Positions 1-12,164 of a DNA stretch of 64,000 nucleotides are shown here, piece after piece. The position numbers and the translations under genes are program-made. This DNA comes from Bombus terrestris (taxonomy: Eukaryota > Arthropoda > Insecta > Hymenoptera > Apidae), in contig NC_063275.1 in the NCBI RefSeq assembly GCF_910591885.1, positions 16,976,501 through 17,040,500 on the forward strand, read 5' to 3'. Under the pieces are notes generated by a model that saw only the letters and a list, made by a program, of their open reading frames with translations, was not told the DNA's origin and made no database searches. Each line of letters starts with the position of its first letter. Position 1 is the stretch's first letter.

Positions 1-3000
1 TCGTAATAGAAGGTGGAAGGCGAAACAGTGGAAGAGAGGTCTTAGGACAATGCCGCATCGGAGAGTACGCGAAACCATGTCATTAGCGCAGTACCAGAAC
101 ACGTGCCCCATTATACTCCGTTTTCGCAAGCAAGGGGATATGACAAAGACTTTCGTTGTTTCCAGACTACAAAACTCCATATGGTTTGCGCTGTTCCACC
201 CTTTTCGATCTTCCCGTTCGAAACAATGAATGGAATTATTAACGCGCTCGTACCACGCTTAACTTTCAAAAACGAAGCAATTGAGATGAGCTGCATTTTT
301 TTTCTTATTTTTAGCGACCGAGAAGTTGCTATCTTTTTCACCGGTTTGACGAGATAGGGTGCAATGCACGCAACCCTTCGGGACGATAGGAGAAAGACAC
401 CAGTGTATTACCGCGTCTCTTCGTATGTGCATAATTTGCTTGCATGCATCATCTCGTCAGGGACAAAAGCATCGCGTGAAACTTGCTAACTCAACGCCGA
501 GCCATCTCACAAGAATTATATTTTCCTTTCTCGTCTCGAGTCGACACAGTCCTCTCATGAGTTAGGTATCGTAACTACGAACGTTCTTACGTGGAACACG
601 TCGCATTGCACAAGACGCGTTACTTGCCCATAGGGAGGAATCATATAAAGGCGCATTAAAAAGCAACGAGAAAAGATACGTTGTAATTAGAGAGAAATCG
701 TATGGGATACCGTGAAAAAGGCGCGCTAGATGCGAAATTAAAAATTGTAATCGTTCGACGCTCTAACGATAGACTAGAACATGATTTCCTCTTTGTATGC
801 TCGAGCACTCGACTGACTCTCCGTGCGTCGCCCATTCATGATTTCGCCTGCAACGTGCGTACCGGTGCTGCTCTTTCCACGTATTCACGCGATTCACACA
901 GACGCGCGTTCATAAAGCGTAACCTGGGGGCCAGACACTTCCTACGGCATATATTAATACACATATACGTAAATAGTAATTGTGTTCCGCTGTATCGTAA
1001 AAGGGGATGGAGTGTGGTCTGCAACATCCTTATTACGGGACTGATTAAAATAATTAGCGTGACTAGAAGTTAAGCGTGAACTTGCCGACCGGTGTAAAGA
1101 ACACACACGATCAAGAGGTACACGGTGTTGGTATCCTGTCGCGTAACCATCACTTACGTCAACCAGTCAAGTGTCTTGCGATAGAATATGTTATTAATTG
1201 GCTTAAACGTTGCTCAACCATTGTGCGCTGGCACAGTCGATGGGAAGAAATTCTTAGACCTGGGAATGAGCGAGTGGTCTAAAGATGGAAAAAGAAAAGG
1301 CTAAATTTTCGTCTCTTCAAAAGTAAATGACCAGAAGAATAAATTTGTCACGGGATTACGACCAGAACGAGAAGACAGCACTTTGAAATAAAGACAAGAT
1401 CTTTCCGTGAACCTACCCAGGATAACAGCCAGCGTTTAACTATAGCGTAGCATTTAACTTATTAGTATAGGGGCTACCGTTTGCGTCGAACGAGAAAATT
1501 ACGCGCAACCGGTTTCCTGAAAAGTATTCCGTTTAAAAACCTTCCCCGTGACCACGGTTGCGAGCCTACTAAAATCCTATACAAGCCGTCAATTAGCTGA
1601 TATAAATCGCAACGCTTATTTGCGACTGCGAGTGATCGACGAGTTTACGATCGCAGAAAAGCGGTAGTGCTATACCGTTCGCCTCGATCTTGTAAATTAT
1701 TACGTGCGTACCGTTCCGGAGAACCGAGGAAAGGGTCGTAAAACGGTTTCAACGAAGGTTTTTGATAAGCTTGATGGAACAACGGACCATATCAATCAAA
1801 TCTATGACACATTTTCTCTCATTCACTGTCCGTAGGCGTCATACGTAGCCTATAAACGCACAGGAACGATTCATTCGTATATATCGGCCGATAGCTGTCA
1901 ATACATATCGACGTGTTACGAGACTTTTGTAGTTCATGACTCATGAAACCTTATCGATGCTTGATTTTTATTCTACCACGCAGTGACAACACGGACATAC
2001 CGAGAATGCATGAACATTTAAATCATAGGTATCGCAAGAGAATAGAATGTCAGATAAAAAGATAGTTACGTTAAATAAACTCTTCTTCTGATTATTTTTA
2101 TGTACAATTTGCATATTTAACGGGCCATTATTTAATAGGTTTTAATAGGTTATTGGTTCCTTTATTTTGAAAAAATTACGTAACTTCCTGTAACGGTGAT
2201 GAGACGCGAGACAAAAATAGGATGATGTGTTACGCCGATAAACGCAAACGTTGAGGCTCGAACGCACATAAAACTGACTTTGTATGCAATAAAGTTCGCG
2301 CTGGTTGGGGTTTACAGGCCACCCGGTGAAAGGATAACAGAGTAGCTCTATGGTACAAATTTTTCACGAGCATCTACAAAGTTCCCGACAGAAAAATTTC
2401 CTAACCGGATCGATGAATCACAAACGGCCACATCATCGAGATCATCCGGGATTCGGAACATTCGGTGTGTACACGGGGCAACGTGATTTGCGTTATAGAA
2501 CGCGGGAATTATGTAATGCGTTCCGTTTATTTAGAAGTGGTACGCGTAACCGACTAAATGTCGCGCGAGAACGATAACAGTCTACTTGAGAAAGAGGCGT
2601 GCAGTTACAACAATAAAACGACAACCTTTTACACGCCATAACTTTACATACCGATACCAATATATCTCGACTACGATCGGAAACAATGATCCGACGAGTG
2701 AAATCTGCAAACTCGACTCAAGAATCGTGCACCAATTACTTCTCACGCTACAAATTGCGCTCCCATACATTTATATCGCGTAAAACAGGCCTTGATCTGC
2801 CATTTCGGTCCGTACGACCGTAGCAACTGCTGAAACGATCGATCGAAAAATTGCATTTGTCCTCGAGTACGAAGGCAAGCCGTGCATGATGCAGCGCACA
2901 GGAAGAAAGGAAACCGCTAAATTGACCGTCATTTTGATAAATACACGTTGAACAACAAAATGATCGTAATTTTCGAGGAGGAGGAGATGGAGGATGATCG

Positions 3001-6000
3001 ACGCAGTCGAGTACAATTCATGCGTGTCGCGATATCTCTATTATCCATTACATTGCCCGTTGTTTCTAAGGTTGTTCGATTGCCAAGTGTCGCGTAATTT
3101 TGCGTCGACTGCTTGTCGAGAGTCTCAGGAGGAAGCAGGTAGTCCCTAAAAGGGGACAAGGGAGTAGAGAGAGGGCCCGAGGGCCTTCTTGATATACGAC
3201 AGCGTGGAATGCGAAAGCGTGGGTTCGCTTCGGTTCGGCTGAAACGCGATCTCGATCCACATCGAAGCAGGCGAGGGCCGCGGGCTAAATACACGCGCGA
3301 GCGCGCAACGGTACTCCGTGCGAGCGATCGCTCGACCGATCGCTTCTCGTAATACGTTGTTCAATGTATCACGTGTACACGCATGCAGACGTGTATGTAT
3401 GGGTATCGCATAAGAGCGTTTTCACTGTCTCCCGCGAGGAGAACGCGCGCGTTACACGCACGTAGCCAGAACTCGAAGAACTGGAAAGTGAACGAGAGAG
3501 CCCTGTTGCTCGTTACGTTGCTTCCCTCGCGGCGTCCAATCGCCGGAGGAAAGGAGGGAATATGTACTTTCTCCTCAATCCGTGGCATAGTCTCATCCGC
3601 GATATCTTATTCTAAGCTTACATGCTCTCGTTGTTATTGGCAATGGAAACAATACAAGGCGACAATACAAAAAAGACGAGTGGGAATAATGCCTTCGAGA
3701 GATACGTGGTTGAAGTATTTCAAGAAATATCATGAATATTGTTTATAACGTAGTTTATGCATCGATGGTTAATGCAGAATGACGGTAATGGTCTGTTTCT
3801 AGCCGTCAATATGACATAATATGAAAAATAAATCTGGGCAATGCGTACGTACATGACATACTTTTTTTGTAATATTGTCATACGACTGTTCGATCTTTAT
3901 AGTTACGAGATGGTTATTGTAAGGAATATCCAATAACATATAAACCTTTAGGAGTCGTCTCATATGTGTGAACAAAAAATTGACACTGCCAAGTTCCTGC
4001 ATCATAGTCGTATTCTCTTCAAGCTTAGATTTCTTTGAAATATCGATACTTTATAAGAAGAAAACTTTTATATATCATAATTAACGCCACCCTGGAATAT
4101 CAAACACAGAGTATAAAATACGAATAATGCGATGAAGTAGCCGTATAATTGGCAGCGCGATAAAGGCCGTTTTAAGGGCAATCTTAGGGATCGAAACCAG
4201 TTATTTCTCTAGGTAACGATACGATACGAAGCCTAGCGGTGGTTGCAGTTGCATTGTTAGGACCGTTCTGAATGGCATAACCCGTCGCAGAGAGAACTGA
4301 ATGAGGTGGCCCGAAGGCAGGTTGCTAGTCCCCAGAATGTATGATGACTGACTTAACTGGAGTGGATAGAGCGTCTGGGTCCACGGTATAAATAGATGCT
4401 ACCACTTACCGTCAATTCAAAGAGAACAGAAGACTCGAGCTGCTCGCTAGTCGCGAGCGAGTACGAAGCCTCGGGCGCGTCACGAAACGGCATCGATAGC
4501 TAAGTGCCACCCAGTGGCGTAACTAGTCTTTCAAGGTCGGGGAATCGAAAGAAGTACCAATTTCGAGAAGACGATACCAATACTGTCCTCCCTAAAGTTA
4601 ATTCTCTACAGGTTAAAGAGTGAAATACTGGTTACGTAACATTCTAGAGTTCACTTGTTTTCGATCGGGAGTAAAAATAGAAGTTTCATTTAAATCGGCT
4701 TGTTAAATCTCAGAACTATTTAGATATAACTCGGCAAATAGAAGAGCGCTTTTTTTTATTATGAAGATATCGAATCAAATGTTTCAATAAAACGGCAAAA
4801 AGATTTACATTGCGCTATAATGTGTATCTATGTTACGATAAGATTCCTAAGAAATGGATCATGATAATAGATAAAGAGATATATAAAAAAAAAAATAGAT
4901 AAATAGATATACAAAACGGTAAGCATGAAATCCAACGCTACGCCCGTGACTATTCAGGATACCATGACCCCTGATTACGAGCATCGGAGTTAATCGTTCT
5001 TAATTTATGTCCAGCCACTACACAGCTAGTACATCGGAGTATTCTAAACGAGGGAAATGACCAGCCACACTAACTGGAAATGCCAGCAGAGTACCGTTTC
5101 CGGAATAACGTATCGTTGCGACTGCAAACGCGTATGCGTCCCGTGTAGCGATCGAACCGTTAAGAGCAATCTCTCAAAAAGTCCCAGACGGTAATCCAAA
5201 GTCCACTGCGAATGACTCATAGCGTAAACAAGCAAATCACGCGTGAAGCAAGCAAATTGGATTTTATTCGCGGCAGAGATATATGTATTTCTTACTATTG
5301 AAAACCAAGTTTGTCTGGGGAGATTAAAAATGGCCAAGAAGCCATTGAGAAACGGTTGAACCATGAGCAATTTTTCAACAAGAATTTATCGAAGCGTCGA
5401 TCACTGAATCGTGGATGCAATGATTGCTTAGCAAAATGATCATGGCTCCAGAGAGCTGGATATGGTCAATTTACTAGGTCCGATGCCGTAATAAAACAGC
5501 AACTCGTACGCACGGTTGAGCTTTATAAACCGAAGACGTCGTCTCGACGCCTCGTTAGCGGGTGGAGTTATTAAGTGGCTGCTCGTTAACGATACAGAAA
5601 GAGCAGTCGTTAGCATGGCAGGAAAGAACATATAGGAACACTTGCCATTAGTCCGATATATTGATAAGTTATCCGTAAGTAAACAGAAACGTTAATTGAT
5701 ATCTTGAAAAGGAGCCGTGATCGTTCTCGAGTCTATTTTATGAGAGAATATAAAAATAAAAACGAAAGCAAATCGTTAGCGTGCTTTAACTCGACTACTT
5801 TAGACAATAGTTGCGCAATTATAATGGGATCGCTTATCGAGAGCTCTCTTTTTTTACGATTTTCTCGCGAATCATAACCGTACGATAACGCGCCACGTTG
5901 AATCTCAATTTCACACGGTTGCTCCGAAAAATCCTTGAACTCGTTTATGGTATCGATGGGCTAAACGTATTCACGCGCACGAACCGCCAGGCTGAAGCAG

Positions 6001-6155
6001 TAATTGATCGGCACGAAGTCTAACACGCGGCATTACATAAAACCCGTTTAGGCTCGCATGAGTCTGCCTTATCCTCTCGGTCAATGCCATGCAGCGTTAA
6101 GGCGAATACAAAGATGGTATCTGCCGGTTGGCCGTGCGACTTCTCTTTGCCTTAC
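1..6155. other. Non-coding stretch, probably Pkn intron
   Basis: No exon with family similarity was found on either strand. The minus strand should carry the rest of Pkn (second and third HR1 repeats, C2 domain, kinase), but none of these was recognisable by eye, so this is read as a long Pkn intron. Open frames here are short and look random. A GC-richer patch lies at about 3.1-3.6 kb and a TATA-containing patch at about 4.4 kb. Short A-runs and AT-rich stretches occur around 4.75-4.92 kb. Confidence 0.5.
4387..4418 (+). promoter_or_regulatory. Candidate TATA-type core promoter
   Basis: A perfect TATAAATA lies at 4387-4394, followed about 25 bases later by TCAATT (4412-4417), close to the insect initiator TCAGTY. 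No coding frame of note follows on the plus strand, so if the site is active it would drive a non-coding or unrecognised transcript inside the Pkn intron. TATA-like strings are common by chance in AT-rich DNA. Confidence 0.2.
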
Positions 6156-9100
6156 CTTGACCGTTCGAGTGATTTTGCTGGGGCGACTGTGGCTGACCCT
6201 GCGTCAATATAATTTGACTCTCCAGTTGCTGAAGCTCAGCCTGAAGTTCATTCAGCTTACTATTCGACTTTTTCACGATCGTCGCCACGTCGGAGAGCGC
6301 TTTACGATCGGTTGCCACTTCCCTCAGCTTCTCGGCGCCGGCCTTTATCTTCAGCTCCTGCAACCAAACCAGCGTACGTAAACGTTCCTTGTCGTTTTAT
6401 GGCGAACCTTTTGTGTTACACGGCTACGTCGGGAATAAACGTATCCGCCGCATGTCGTTCTAGGGTACCCGAACCACACAGGAGACGGAATTTCGCTCGA
6501 CGGAATTCGTTCTGACACGATTGTTATTATCGATCTATCAATCGTCAGAGCGCGTCCACTCGTTCGAGACCACTCCTCTCCCGAGGCAAATGAGACGTAA
6601 AATTATACCCGATCTGCATGCCACGGAGCTATCCTTCCATTCTATTACCTCCTATTATATTCGCTATAACTTTTCCCCGGCAAGCACACCTGACAGAAGC
6701 TATATCTTCTAATCACGACTGACCCGTGAACACTATTTGCGAGCGGCATTTAATGAAACTATTACCTGCTCGCCAGAACGCGAGTCTGTTCCGCGAAATG
6801 TTTTACTTACTTCGTCTAACATGATTTATGACTGCTTGTGTACGCTACAAAGGTACATTCTTTACCTCCGTGGAGAAGACGTTACGTAAATAAACATAAT
6901 TACAATTGCATCGATATCAACGTATGCTGATATTTTTATAAAAGTGAAGTTGATTAAAAAGTATTCTCAGATTCAGATTTCTTTAATTCCCATCTTTATT
7001 GTACTCCAAGTCCAAATAAATAAATTTCCTACTAATATTGAATTGGCAAGTACGCTTAAATATCCTTGCAGTATTCCAGATCACGCGTGATAAACGCAGC
7101 AAACAAGCCGATGACACCTTCGATCGTGACAAAGTATCGAAACGACTCATTATTTATTTACGATCGGCCAGTCGAAAAGGTAGCAATGGTTTAGTGCTCG
7201 CGGTGCCGTAATTTCTTATCTCATTTCAGGCCCGCGAAAGAGAGGAAGAAAGTTCCTTTTTTTCTCCCTCCTGGAAATAACCATAAATTCTGGCCTGGAT
7301 CCATTAGTCACGTGGATCGTACCGGTTTTCAACGGGCGTGCCACGGATCGACGATAGCCTGACACATATGGGATTTCTCTGTTCCTCCCTGCGAAGGAAC
7401 GGAAAAGGAGAGATGCAACGATGCAGAGAGGATGCACGTTATAGAGCGAAGAGAGGAACAACAGAGGAAAGGATATTCTTCTGCCGTGCGAGGGATCGGT
7501 GCTCGTGCGAGTCGCGCTACCGTGTATATTGCAGTGTACGGCGAAAAAGAGAGCTTCGGGGAAGAGACGTAGTGCCGAGAAGGATAAGCGAAACTCGACA
7601 TACCTTGCGTATTTCTCGGCGTATGTGCTCCCGGAGCTCGTCAAGACGAGCCGGCAAGGGCACCTGGTCACTGCTAGCCACTCCATACTTGCTCGACAGT
7701 TCGTACACCGGGTGCCTGATGTAATCACCCTGAAACAGATTCCAAATTCGATTACTCGAACAGTGTGCTTTTTCTCTTTCTTTGTCTTTCACAATACTAT
7801 CGCAAGCATTAAAAATAAGTATGAGTATTGAAAAACGAAAGAAAAAAACGATAAATTATTATAATTAACCGTTCTCCAAAGCAAATTTATCGATGTATAG
7901 CATGTGAAGATATACACCGTCGATAGTAGGTGTGTGATATTTAAAAAAGGAACGTTTAATGTCGCTACTTTTTATGTGGTGCATTAAAGCACGAATTATC
8001 GTATAGTTTCACGAGGATAAATTTTCCTTTCGGGTTCATAATGCGCTGTTAGCAAAGTACTCATTTGTGTTCAACATCGTCCTACGTTCGTTTCTATTTC
8101 CACGTCGCTTAATCCTGTCAGTGAGATTTACATTTTTCTGGAAACATCGAAGAACGATGGGTGGGCTTGTGAATTTGCAAAGAAAAACGGTGTGGAATAT
8201 AATACACCTTTACCGCGGCCGGAAATTGTCTGGCGCGTTGCGGCGGATGTGCACACCGGTGTCTAAGTGTCTACTCGTTCGACCACGGTTATAAACTCGT
8301 ACTGAAGCGCGGGAAATATTGATCTTAAAATAAGTATCGGTTCCCGGTATCAGTATCCTATGCCTGTTAACGAGCGACTAATTAATGGCCGTATCTATAT
8401 TTAAATTATTCGGCTTGCGATTGACCCTGATAGTGATGCTTGATCAATTTAGTGGCGTCATCGACTATCTCGGCTCCGTGTATATCTATATATATCCACG
8501 AGTTAATTATTGATACAACTATTGGAAAATCTAGAAGCGATTGTACGTATCGTTGTTTTTATTATTAATGATATTAATAATAATATTATTAATATCAATG
8601 TCATTTACACAATGCAGGGGCAAAATTTATTTTAAACAAATATTGATATTGCATCATGTTCAATTCATGTACGATGAAATCGACTGATTTATCAGTGGGG
8701 CACGTGTCAGACATTTAAATATCTGACCTGCGTAAGTGTATCGTATGAAGATGCTACAGACATTAAAACATGTTACCGTGCATGGTACAACACAGCTCCA
8801 ACGTTGCTTGGGTTTACTCGACTTTATTTGCGATAAACGCCGGTACGTTTTCTGCTTCTTTCCCTCATCGCGCAAAGAAATGAACGACATTGTTCAACTT
8901 TCCTATCGAATCTTATAAATAACACCACAAAATTTCTCCTCGACTGTTTTTACAAGTAGATATATTTTACAAATATATAGTAGTTCACTGAAAACTGTAT
9001 CCGATTTTCATTAACATTGAACTCACGTCCACAGAGATCGTACACTATTAACTTTCTCCTACTCATCAAGGACTCGATGCGTAGTGCGAGTAAATTGAAA

Positions 9101-11440
9101 TGCATAAATATGCTTTAACGCGACCAATCTCTAACATGCAACAGTGACGAAACGAATTTTGACAAAATCTAGGCTGTGCCCTTGGACCACCTGTTGCGAC
9201 AAACTACGATTCTACGGAGATTATCTTTGAGTCAAACTTCACGAATTATCTTTTTACTAGAATATTATCACTTTTTAAATTCTCATAGGTCTACAACTAG
9301 TGACGCGTACGATTGTCTATAGAACAACCAGGTGGTACTTTACGTGACCGATCGGGCTGTTTCTATAGACTGACTGAAGACTTTGCCGATACTTTATCTC
9401 TTATCATCTGCATTACGATAACAGCGATTCTAAATGGCGAATGTGTTCCGACTCCATTAAGTTAACGTTTACTTCAGTAGAAACCTAATTACTCATCTAA
9501 TGATTGTGTGTATATTATATTTTAGGTATTTGTTGTGTAAGCTATATGGTCAGGTATAATTATAATCATAAAATTAGAGTGACAAATACTCTTGTACTGC
9601 AAACAATATGAGTCAGAAATATCCTATTCTTGTAGTCGTTCGTTCGCGAGGCTGACATACCTATAGGTTGCTTAAGTTCGGAACTTTGGCGACAGCGGAT
9701 TCCAGAAATAGTGTATGCTTGTGCATTCCGCTTGAAAACCATGCATGATTACTAATAAGGATAAACTTGATCATGGTCTGATTCCGTCTAAAATTGATTT
9801 GAGCAATTGAGATGTTACACGAGTTTTATCTACGCTACTATGAATATCATTTTAAATTCCACTCGGTACCGATTACTATCTTCTTCGGCAATGCTGGGGA
9901 TGAAGCAAAATGCTTGAAACAAAATTATTGTCGATAGAGATAATGTCTGAAAGCTTTTCCATCATAACATACGAAATTTTGTAACTCCAGAATTAGACAT
10001 GATCTTGGTTTTTAGAGTGGGTAATAAAATGACGAGTGAAGCGAAATTGAGTCGTACGGTGGGTGGAACGATTTAAAGAAGCAACGAACCCCCAAGTAAT
10101 CGTGTGCACCTCGACTATATGTGAGTTTGACACACTGACGCATGAGCTATTTTCATGCATTCCGTAATATGTGTGCCATGCATAATAATCCCGAGAGGTC
10201 AATAGTCGTCCAGAGCATTAGTATAACAAGGACAGAAAAATCAGCCAGCAATCAAAATATTTACTTCATCAATATCGACCTGATATAGGATAGATCTAAA
10301 TACTAAAGTGGTGTTTATGTAGCATGTCCGAAGAATGAAAATCATTTTTAATTGTCTGATTGTACATAAGACTAGACGAGGAATAAATAATGCCATTAAT
10401 GAAAAATGTCATCCTTCAAAAATTCTAATTATAGCCATTTTTGCTGTTATGATTAATCGTTATAAGAAAATAGAACTCAAGATGAGTGTACCTCTGCGCG
10501 GTAGCTAACCAATATGTACTATCTTATTTTTGGGTTACGCACAACGCAAAGCATCTGTTAGCAAATTGCGAAAGTATCGTATATCTAGCGAAATTGGACG
10601 AATCGACACATATGATAATAATCTTGGTTATATTAGTGCGATTTGAAATGCGAATTAAATAAAGTGAAATGAATTTTTTTGTATTCCATTATCGTGTGAT
10701 GGTAACATGTCAAAATTCCTTGCGAAAACATGATAAAACATTACACCTCCCTGAATATTTGATGTACGATAAAGGGAGACTCGTAATTCAAACAATGTGA
10801 ATCCTTTGTTGAAGAGAAGTTCGAATTCCAAGCGAAAGTTGAAAAGACGAACCGGTAATCATAGGTGCAGTCATTTGATCGTGACGATGCGTTACGCCGT
10901 TAAGCCATCACTGTTTCCGCTACAATGGAGTTGCCATACGATCACGTTCCTGTCAGAATGATTCTTAGCCGTTAGTCGACTATGCTTTGACAAACGTGTC
11001 TCGAACTGTATACCTATGTTGGTAATGTCAGAAAATACCACTTGCCGACAGGAACAGGTGCTTCCAGGAACTGTATGGAAAGTTTTTGGAATTATCCTAA
11101 ATGAATTAAATCCATATCAAGTGTCTATAAATCGTCACGACTCGTTTAACGTAAACCAGGCTGAAGGCGTTTATAATCATAATCCACGAAGAAATCAGTG
11201 ATAATCATCGTCTTTGAAAAACATTCCTCGAACATAGAGACAAGTGCGAGCGCGTTGTCGGCGTATGATCGTAAGAAGAAGAAAGAAATATGTAATATGC
11301 AAAGTGGCTGAATTACGCCCAAAGCGATCTTTTATTATGGCGGCTGGAATCATCGGTCGGGTAGCGACCAATGCGCACCAGTTCGTAAAGAGAGCGTGGA
11401 TGGACCTGCAACTCACCTGATAATAGCTTGATTCCGCCAT
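6156..11440 (-). CDS. Pkn: Serine/threonine-protein kinase N, 5' part (first three coding exons)
   Basis: Pkn is a PKC-related kinase activated by Rho/Rac GTPases that bind its N-terminal HR1 repeats; it acts in actin and epithelial morphogenesis. Coding exons seen: 11417-11440 (MAESSYYQ, donor GTGAGT), 7604-7729 (GDYIRHPVYELSSKYG..., 42 codons, after a TTTCAG acceptor) and 6156-6357 (ELKIKAGAEKLREV..., after TTGCAG; ends phase 1 at GTAAGG). The first two exons end in phase 0, so the three join in frame to 117 residues. Residues 9 to about 105 form the first HR1 coiled-coil repeat, with the family-typical IRREIRK-ELKIK-GAEKLREV and SNSKLNELQ stretches. The start is in a good context (AAGATGG). 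HR1b, HR1c, C2 and kinase exons are not seen and should lie further left. Other insects use alternative first exons, so more 5' forms are possible. Confidence 0.87.
6358..7603. other. Pkn intron 2
   Basis: This is the intron between the two HR1a exons. Sequence at 6.9-7.1 kb is AT-rich; that at 7.2-7.6 kb is GC-richer and produces overlapping open frames on both strands that read as arginine/serine-rich, with no family likeness. I see no separate gene. Confidence 0.6.
7730..11416. other. Pkn intron 1
   Basis: This 3.7-kb intron separates the 8-codon first exon from the HR1a exon. It is mostly AT-rich with only short open frames. Its one marked structural element is the inverted repeat at 8570-8596. 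Confidence 0.6.
8570..8596. repeat. Perfect AT-rich inverted repeat
   Basis: Two 12-base arms (GATATTAATAAT and its complement) flank a 3-base centre. It could extrude as a hairpin, but low-complexity AT sequence makes such palindromes fairly frequent by chance. Confidence 0.6.
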
Positions 11441-12164
11441 CTTGGACACTATACTCCACTCACTCACTCACTGCTTTCTATCCGTCCTTTGTGCATGGAA
11501 CGACGAAGTCCATTGTGTTTACACGAGTAATGTACGCTGCACCACCGAGCTGGTTGGAAGTGTCTGCATTTCATATATTACCACGCACGTTCGATTTTAT
11601 TCACGAGATGTTCTCAATATAAATCTTTTAATAGGAAGCGACAAGAAGTTACTACCACAGAGAAGTATGAATGAAAGACGCGCGGCTCGCGAACAAAATG
11701 CAGACACGAGCGCATTCCACCGCACCAAACTGAAGACTGACGGAAAGTGCCGGGCCAATCGTGGCCCAAAGGCGCGCGCACTGTACTGCCACCGCTATCG
11801 CTAAAGGTGTGTTCACGATATCACTTTTATGTCAGCTCGGTGAAACAACCTTTATTCATTAGTCGATTCCGATAGATAATGAAACGAGTAACTGTGTGGA
11901 AACTTATACACTGCTTATACTTTCCAGGAATAATAAAAATAAAATCGAAAAGAATGAAATGGAATATGGGTGCATGTAAAAGTAACTATGTCGAATTAAT
12001 ATATTTTCTTATTGTCTTTCCACCAAACATTTTTTATGGGAATAAAAACATTAAAGCTTCATATAATTTATTAAATTTATTAAAAATTATTGTACAATTA
12101 TGTATTATCTACATATTTAACTTTTTGTATAATTATACTTAGAAAATATCTTCTTAATGGACAC
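11441..12164. other. Pkn 5' leader/promoter region and Cog6 3' flank
   Basis: The part next to the Pkn start has a short CACT-type repeat (about 11456-11471) and a GC-richer block at 11.66-11.81 kb, likely the Pkn 5' untranslated region and promoter. The remainder is very AT-rich and should contain the Cog6 3' untranslated region. The plus-strand open frame at 11879-12142 is AT-rich with no recognisable features and is not called. Confidence 0.45.
12067..12081 (-). terminator. Candidate Cog6 polyadenylation signals
   Basis: Two AATAAA hexamers read on the minus strand (complements at 12067-12072 and 12076-12081), about 85-100 bases past the Cog6 stop codon. They are the first canonical hexamers downstream. 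Confidence 0.45.

Noticed and set aside
11879..12142. 87-codon plus-strand frame opposite the Cog6 3' flank
   Set aside because: AT-driven Ile/Leu/Asn/Tyr composition and overlap with the Cog6 polyadenylation signals.
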